Part shown: positions 6,102-10,339 of the stretch, piece after piece | Numbering within the stretch: the stretch's first letter is position 1 | Layout of the letters: each line of letters begins with the position of its first letter | Source: Rhodopirellula sp. | GTDB lineage: Bacteria > Planctomycetota > Planctomycetia > Pirellulales > Pirellulaceae | Length of the DNA stretch: 10,339 nucleotides | Direction of reading: 5' to 3' | Assembly: GCA_002712845.1 (NCBI GenBank) | Contig: PAUV01000033.1 | Coordinates: 20,848-31,186, forward strand | The notes under the pieces: model-generated | What the model saw: the letters and a program-made list of their open reading frames with translations, nothing else | Told to the model about the DNA's origin: nothing | Database searches by the model: none | Position numbers and translations under genes: made by a program

Positions 6102-9080
6102 TTACTTTTGCCGCCTCAGGGATTCGTCGACGGCAGCCACCATCGCATCGACCGCAAGTCCGCCGCCGAGAAAGTCGGCGATCTGAGCGGACTGTGCTTT
6201 GGGATCCGCCAACACTTGGTCGTAGTCGACGAATAGGACTTCGATGTTAGCCCGGCGTGCGGTCAATCGTTCAGCCTGTGCTACCTGAGCATCGAGCGTC
6301 GTCATCATACGGCCAGCAGTGAGTCGGCCGCCGTCGCGGCCGAGGCGATCGAGAAGGACTCGCTGGCTTCGAACGATGGCGTGCAAGTCGCGATCCATAA
6401 ATACAAGCCGATAATGCTCGGTCCGCGGGAGATAATTCAGAAGTTGTGCAACGACTTTTACACTCTTGCCGCGCGTCTCCGAAACCCAAGACTGATCACT
6501 CGCGAGTTTCGTCGCGTTGACATGTTCGTAGTAACCCCGCGGATTATCGGCGTCAGCCAGTCTCTGCTCATCGGTATAGGCTGGTAGTCCACCTGCGGCG
6601 AGCATCTGCATCATCATTGAGGTCCCCGATCGCGGTAGTCCACTGACAATGACGACAGGTGCGTGTTCGGGCGATGATCCTCGTTCCTCTGCCTCTATGG
6701 TGCTGGCGAGTTTGGCGCGGCGCTCGCTTCGGTCAGCCGTGATCGTTGCGGCGAGGGCATCGAGATCGTCTTCCGCGACCGCCCGTTCCCGGTTGCTTGC
6801 TTCACCAAGTTGCTTGATGGCAGCTTGCTGCGCGGTGGCTTCCTGCTGATCGCCTGTTCGCTCGAGAAAGGCAAGATAGTGCTCTCGTGCCTTGAGCAGT
6901 CCAGGTGCCAAGTTGATTGCTGCTTCGTAAGCAACACGGGCATGATCCAGATCACCTAGCTCATCAAAACCGCGAGCCAGCAGGTAATGCGACCAAGGGT
7001 TGCTGAATTGGAGTTCGGTTGCGGTCAAGGCGTGTGCCACTGTCGCTTCCCAATCCTCTTCATTTGCTGCTACTTCTGCAAGTCCCCGAAAAGCGTCACT
7101 GTTTTCATCATCGGTGGCGAGGGCTCGCTCAAAACACTGGCGAGCCTTCTCGATCTCCCCGATGTTGAGATAGCTGCTCCCGACATGATTATGGATTTCG
7201 GGAGTGGGACTGCTAGCAATCGAATCAGTCATCTTATCAAGGAATTCGCGGACACTCTGGTGCTCACCGTCGTGGATTTCTTGATCCAGCCAGAGCCACC
7301 GGAGTGTGATCTCCATCGGTTGCAGCAGATTAAAAATCTTCCGCAGCTGCATTGAGATCTTTTTCGGCAGTGCCTGTTTCTCTGCTTTGGCAGCTGCTTC
7401 GTCAGAAATTGGCTGCAAGACGGGTTCCTGCTCCTTTGAAGTGAGTTGGGGGAGTGTATGACCGTACTGCTCTGCCTCTGGGCGTAATCGTTCTAACTGC
7501 TCGGTTGCCCAATTCGTGGCGGCTGTGATGTTGGTCTCGAGCTGCTTGATCGCGAGACTCCTTTCCGGCCAGCGTCCGAGGGCCGTCAGGCATGTGATGC
7601 TGTTCAGACCGAAGCGATGTTCATGCGGCCAATCACTCCAGATTGGTTCGAGGAGGTCGAGTGCTTCTACGAACTCTCCGGCATCCATTCGTGCTTGCGC
7701 CAAGTTGTAGTGCAGTTCACGGACGGTTTCACGAACCGCTTCTGTGCTGTCTTCATTCAGCTCCTCGATGTAGCCGAGTTCGACGAGCTGTTTCATGGCC
7801 TCGGCGCTCTGCACACCGTCAAGGTGATCGTCGGGCGAATGCATGCCATCAGGATGAGGCCCATCGATCGCATCCCAAGATGGAATGTTGGGGATGGTGG
7901 GCGGCTCTTCAAAAATCGTCACGAGCGGTTTGCCGTCCATGTCTTCACCCACTGGCAAGCCAAAACAGCTGAGCACCGTGGGGGTAAGGTCGAGGACGCT
8001 CGCACCCTGAACAACTTCACCGCTCCGGATGTTCGGTCCTTTGGCGACAAAGATTCCGTAGGGACGATGTTCAATGGCCGGGCCGGCTGGCTCGGCTGGA
8101 ATGTGGGCAGGACGCTGATGATCAGGATGGAAACCGTGGTCAGACAGCAGAATCACGTTGGTGTCCTCGCCAGCAAGCGTTAACAGCGTGCCGAGCATCA
8201 TGTCGTGGAAACGATAACCGCCCTCCACGACACCCTTGTAAATTTCAAAATCCTCTTCGGTCACCCACTCTTGCCGCGGAGGGTGATACTTCATGAAGCC
8301 ATGCCCGAAGTGGTCGATGCCGTCGTAATAGACAGCCATGAAGTCCCAAGGTTCGAGTTGCATCAGCGCTGTTGCCGCTCCGTGAACGCTTACCGTGTCG
8401 GCTAATGTTTTGGCAAATCCAATCAGTCGATGATCTTCCTGCTGATCAATCTCAAGAAATTTTGGGATGAACGGTCCGATGTATTCGGAAGTGAGTTCGA
8501 GCGGGTGAAAGCGGAACTCCTGCAGGTTTCGGGCGAGCGAGGCGGGGTGCACAGTGCCAGGCGCCATAGCCCACTGCTCAGGTGTCCAGCCGCTGGCATC
8601 CGCGTGGGGCCGACCGATTGATGGATCGATTTCGGCGTCACGAAGGGAGCGGGCGTCCTGATACCAGTTGCTCACCATCGTGCCATTGATTGGTTCGGCA
8701 GGATGAGAAGGCCACCAGGCGACCACGTTGCACTTCTTGCCCGTCTGGCTAAGCATGTTCCAAATCGCTTTGGATTTGCGGCTGATATTTGTGATCGGCC
8801 GCACGGCTTTTCCATCAGGCGTGGGTTCGCTGAATCCATGGATGCCATGCTTGGCGGGCCGCTTACCAGTAGCGATTGATGACCAAAGCATCGGACTTAG
8901 CACAGGATTCAGCGTGGAGATGTTGCCGTGCACTCCCTGCCGCATCATCCGTTCAAGGTTGGGCATTTTCCCGTCCGCAAGAAGAGGCCGAATGGCTCGC
9001 CAGTCAGCTGCATCCCAGCCAATTACAAGCACCTTTGCATCATTGGGCGTGGGAAGTGTTTCGCGTTCTTTGTTCTGCAT
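6102..9080 (-). CDS. Type I phosphodiesterase / TPR / PAPS-type sulfotransferase fusion protein
   Basis: This 992-residue protein, without a signal peptide and so probably cytoplasmic, has three parts. Residues about 15-390 are a type I phosphodiesterase/nucleotide pyrophosphatase domain of the alkaline phosphatase superfamily: VIGWDAADW (D23, metal), NPVLSPMLW (S62, likely nucleophile), TGKRPAKHGIHGF (71-83), YYDGIDHFGH (D253 and H257), LLSDHGF (D314 and H315) and EHRPYGIF (H338). The two-metal set looks complete. Residues about 450-760 hold TPR-like repeats, clearest at 627-661, 662-694, 695-727 and 728-760, with two more near 454-517. Residues about 806-990 are a sulfotransferase-like domain: GLPRSGTS (814-821) is the 5'-phosphosulfate loop with R817, and R897 and S905, eight apart in MDRDLHAIVRSQ, fit the 3'-phosphate site. 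It may couple ester hydrolysis with sulfuryl transfer on a shared TPR-bound partner; the substrate is unknown. The ATG is the only usual start after an in-frame TGA about 80 nt upstream. The ribosome binding site is not obvious. The gene converges with the pseudoenzyme gene. Confidence 0.9.
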   Translation of the reverse strand: MQNKERETLPTPNDAKVLVIGWDAADWRAIRPLLADGKMPNLERMMRQGVHGNISTLNPVLSPMLWSSIATGKRPAKHGIHGFSEPTPDGKAVRPITNISRKSKAIWNMLSQTGKKCNVVAWWPSHPAEPINGTMVSNWYQDARSLRDAEIDPSIGRPHADASGWTPEQWAMAPGTVHPASLARNLQEFRFHPLELTSEYIGPFIPKFLEIDQQEDHRLIGFAKTLADTVSVHGAATALMQLEPWDFMAVYYDGIDHFGHGFMKYHPPRQEWVTEEDFEIYKGVVEGGYRFHDMMLGTLLTLAGEDTNVILLSDHGFHPDHQRPAHIPAEPAGPAIEHRPYGIFVAKGPNIRSGEVVQGASVLDLTPTVLSCFGLPVGEDMDGKPLVTIFEEPPTIPNIPSWDAIDGPHPDGMHSPDDHLDGVQSAEAMKQLVELGYIEELNEDSTEAVRETVRELHYNLAQARMDAGEFVEALDLLEPIWSDWPHEHRFGLNSITCLTALGRWPERSLAIKQLETNITAATNWATEQLERLRPEAEQYGHTLPQLTSKEQEPVLQPISDEAAAKAEKQALPKKISMQLRKIFNLLQPMEITLRWLWLDQEIHDGEHQSVREFLDKMTDSIASSPTPEIHNHVGSSYLNIGEIEKARQCFERALATDDENSDAFRGLAEVAANEEDWEATVAHALTATELQFSNPWSHYLLARGFDELGDLDHARVAYEAAINLAPGLLKAREHYLAFLERTGDQQEATAQQAAIKQLGEASNRERAVAEDDLDALAATITADRSERRAKLASTIEAEERGSSPEHAPVVIVSGLPRSGTSMMMQMLAAGGLPAYTDEQRLADADNPRGYYEHVNATKLASDQSWVSETRGKSVKVVAQLLNYLPRTEHYRLVFMDRDLHAIVRSQRVLLDRLGRDGGRLTAGRMMTTLDAQVAQAERLTARRANIEVLFVDYDQVLADPKAQSAQIADFLGGGLAVDAMVAAVDESLRRQK

Positions 9081-9364
9081 CGGATCAATTGTGCCGGACC
9101 AAGGGTTGTTAGCGGTTCCAACGTAATCACAAATCGAATTCGATGATGCAGAAAATCTGTATCATTCGGCCGGCTTAACGATCGATGGCCGCTTGATGGT
9201 TGGCTGATGAGCAATGGGACGGATGTTCCTGCAACCTGAGCAGCAAGCCAGTGACCCCAAAGCTGTGAGCCGTGAAACGATCTCTCACTCGGTTACAGCT
9301 GATCCTGTTTGCATTCAACCGACGATCTGCGTCATCTGCGGATTAGATTTCGTCGCGTTCCACG

Positions 9365-9392
9365 ATGCTGCCGAGCAATTTTCGGCAGGCAT
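9365..9392 (+). terminator. Intrinsic-terminator-like hairpin with no matching gene
   Basis: CTGCCGA (9368-9374) pairs with TCGGCAG (9382-9388) around a 7-nt loop, and ATG (9365-9367) can extend the stem by pairing with CAT (9390-9392) across a single bulged G. TTTGTT follows on the plus strand. No plus-strand gene precedes it, so it could end a small unannotated RNA or be a chance structure. Confidence 0.35.
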
Positions 9393-9442
9393 TTGTTCGC
9401 GTGTGGCTACTGGATTGCTGAGATGAGTCGCAGTGAGCTGTT

Positions 9443-9472
9443 TTGCGTTGCGTTGCGTTGCATTGGGTTGGG
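9443..9472. repeat. Degenerate pentanucleotide tandem repeat
   Basis: Six consecutive 5-bp units: TTGCG three times, then TTGCA, TTGGG and TTGGG. It lies in non-coding DNA and looks like a slippage-derived microsatellite that has begun to diverge. Confidence 0.75.
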
Positions 9473-9556
9473 TCTTACCAGTGACGGCGACCATGAACGG
9501 TCTTAGGTGGCTGCCGTTTTGTGCTGCTGTGCGACAAGCCGGGGATACGTAACCCA

Positions 9557-9569
9557 GCAGTCACTGCGG
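9557..9569. repeat. Dispersed copy of GCAGTCACTGCGG
   Basis: This 13-mer is identical to the minus-strand sequence at 1784-1796, nearly 8 kb away and also intergenic. Its first 11 bases form an interrupted palindrome (GCAGT-c-ACTGC). The shared stretch ends there; the flanks differ. Confidence 0.5.
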
Positions 9570-9731
9570 CCTCGTGTGCCACTGGTGTGCGGCACTCCCT
9601 GGTGGGCTTTTCACGGTTCACCGCCTGAGTGCACCCGCGACTTCTGTGTCAGCTACTCAAGCATACCAGTCTTTGCACACGCCCAATGCTCGCTCGCCGC
9701 CAGAGCGGCTTGATTGTGAACCCTGAAACCT

Positions 9732-9767
9732 ACTTGCCACAATGCCGCGTTTTCAGCGGCAGCAAGT
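9732..9767 (-). terminator. Candidate terminator of the PEP-CTERM gene
   Basis: Two stacked stems: TGCCGC (9743-9748) with GCGGCA (9756-9761) around a 7-nt loop, and ACTTGC (9732-9737) with GCAAGT (9762-9767), joined by a one-sided 5-nt bulge. Twelve base pairs in all, beginning 12 nt after the stop codon of the PEP-CTERM gene. On the minus strand only a short TTT follows a few bases later, so it is not a classic T-tract terminator but is well placed to end that transcript. Confidence 0.45.
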
Positions 9768-9778
9768 CAATCATTGAG

Positions 9779-10339
9779 TCAGCTAGCCAACTGGTTTGAT
9801 GCATCGCTATCCGCGATTTTTTTCTTTTTGCGAACTCGTCGTACCCCCGCCGCACCTGCCGCCAAAGCGGCGAGACCAGCAAGCGTGGCCATCGAACTAG
9901 GCTCAGGTACTGCACCACCCGCCGAGGTCGCGCCAGCAGCGATTGTCGTTCCATCACTTTCGAAACCCCAGCCCGTTACCTCGATGGAACGAGCACTCAG
10001 AGCAACGTTCATGGTGCCATCGAAAGATAGCCAACCGTAGAGGTCGGGAGAAGGATTAGAGTTGTTGGTCTTGAATAACAAGTACCAACTTTCGTTCTCA
10101 ACTCGCTGCGGATCGTTGAGAAAAGTATCACTAGGGTTGGTTGGTAGTCCAAAGTTGATGTCACCAAAACCCTTGGTTTCAAACGCCTGAAAACCTGGAA
10201 ACTCAGTCCCATTTCTATCCGGATTGTTCCAACTTTTGCCAGACTTCACTGGCAAACCACCAAACCAGTAGATGTTGCTCGGGTCACTTCTTGATTGGCT
10301 CATCGCTTTCCAACTGAAACCATTGCCGTAGATCGCGGC
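9779..10339 (-). CDS. PEP-CTERM sorting-domain protein, C-terminal part
   Basis: The frame is open to the right edge, so the N-terminus (expected to hold a signal peptide) is missing; 186 residues are visible and the ATG at 10301-10303 is probably internal. The visible ectodomain is rich in Gly, Ser, Asn, Phe and Trp (for example FGGLP, YGWLSFDG and VTGWGFESDG), as in secreted beta-rich planctomycete proteins. A C-terminal sorting signal follows: the VPEP motif (9899-9910), a short Ala/Gly/Leu-rich membrane segment, then a basic cluster RRVRKKKK. In known PEP-CTERM systems this signal is recognised and cleaved by an exosortase in the inner membrane, delivering the protein to the surface or matrix. 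Unusually, 12 polar residues (IADSDASNQLAS) follow the basic cluster, where most such proteins end within a few residues. The function of the ectodomain is unknown. Confidence 0.88.
   Translation of the reverse strand, partial: AAIYGNGFSWKAMSQSRSDPSNIYWFGGLPVKSGKSWNNPDRNGTEFPGFQAFETKGFGDINFGLPTNPSDTFLNDPQRVENESWYLLFKTNNSNPSPDLYGWLSFDGTMNVALSARSIEVTGWGFESDGTTIAAGATSAGGAVPEPSSMATLAGLAALAAGAAGVRRVRKKKKIADSDASNQLAS

Larger units (their letters stand above)
9081..9778. other. Intergenic region of about 700 bp, no convincing gene
   Basis: Open frames here (for example 9214-9426 and 9507-9713 on the plus strand) have no ribosome binding site, domain or credible composition, and I see no tRNA or rRNA. 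The region must hold the promoter of the fusion gene in its left part; I found no clear one. It contains a pentanucleotide repeat, two strong hairpins and a copy of the TCACTGCGG motif, listed separately, plus a short GCCGC-CAGA-GCGGC hairpin at 9696-9709. Confidence 0.6.

Noticed and set aside
7617..8183. Plus-strand 188-codon open frame
   Set aside because: Fully antisense to the phosphodiesterase domain of the fusion gene, with no motif of its own; a shadow of the GC-biased codon use.
9443..9472. CRISPR or iteron array
   Set aside because: Units are only 5 bp with no spacers, and no replication or cas gene is nearby; best explained as a slippage microsatellite.

Overview
The window looks like chromosomal DNA from a planctomycete, probably a Rhodopirellula/Blastopirellula-type organism. 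The reasons are a secreted formylglycine sulfatase, a PEP-CTERM surface protein, a very large phosphodiesterase-TPR-sulfotransferase fusion, long intergenic gaps and moderate G+C. The assignment rests on gene content only; there is no rRNA or other phylogenetic marker apart from the first third of glmS.

Layout, left to right. (1) 1-536, minus strand: the N-terminal glutaminase half of GlmS (glucosamine-6-phosphate synthase), running off the left edge. (2) 726-1343, minus: a small protein with a SAM-methyltransferase-like Rossmann core, upstream of glmS. (3) 1344-1942: about 600 bp without a convincing gene, holding inverted repeats, a hairpin and a 17-bp tandem duplication. (4) 1943-3376, minus: a secreted type I sulfatase with an intact CTPSR active site. 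(5) 3377-3710: a divergent intergenic region with two identical 8-bp palindromes exactly 42 bp apart. (6) 3711-5420, plus: a 569-residue protein that keeps the outline of an alkaline-phosphatase-superfamily phosphodiesterase but has lost nearly all the metal ligands and the nucleophile, followed by a helical repeat region. (7) 5421-6101: a degenerate convergent gap with a 20-bp tandem duplication and a recognisable fragment of an MGH1/GH63-like glucosidase. (8) 6102-9080, minus: a 992-residue fusion of type I phosphodiesterase, TPRs and a PAPS-type sulfotransferase. (9) 9081-9778: about 700 bp with no convincing gene, containing repeats and hairpins. (10) 9779-10339, minus: the C-terminal part of a PEP-CTERM protein, running off the right edge.

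The central theme is that three different members of the alkaline phosphatase superfamily sit in succession: an apparently active secreted sulfatase, a predicted pseudoenzyme, and an apparently active phosphodiesterase fused to a sulfotransferase. The pseudoenzyme can be aligned to the active fusion protein residue by residue, so the two look like distant relatives in which one copy became non-catalytic. A reasonable inference is a local set of genes concerned with sulfate or phosphate ester chemistry, with the sulfatase acting outside the cytoplasm and the other two inside, since neither has a signal peptide. No operon links the three: the sulfatase and pseudoenzyme genes are divergent, and the pseudoenzyme and fusion genes are convergent.
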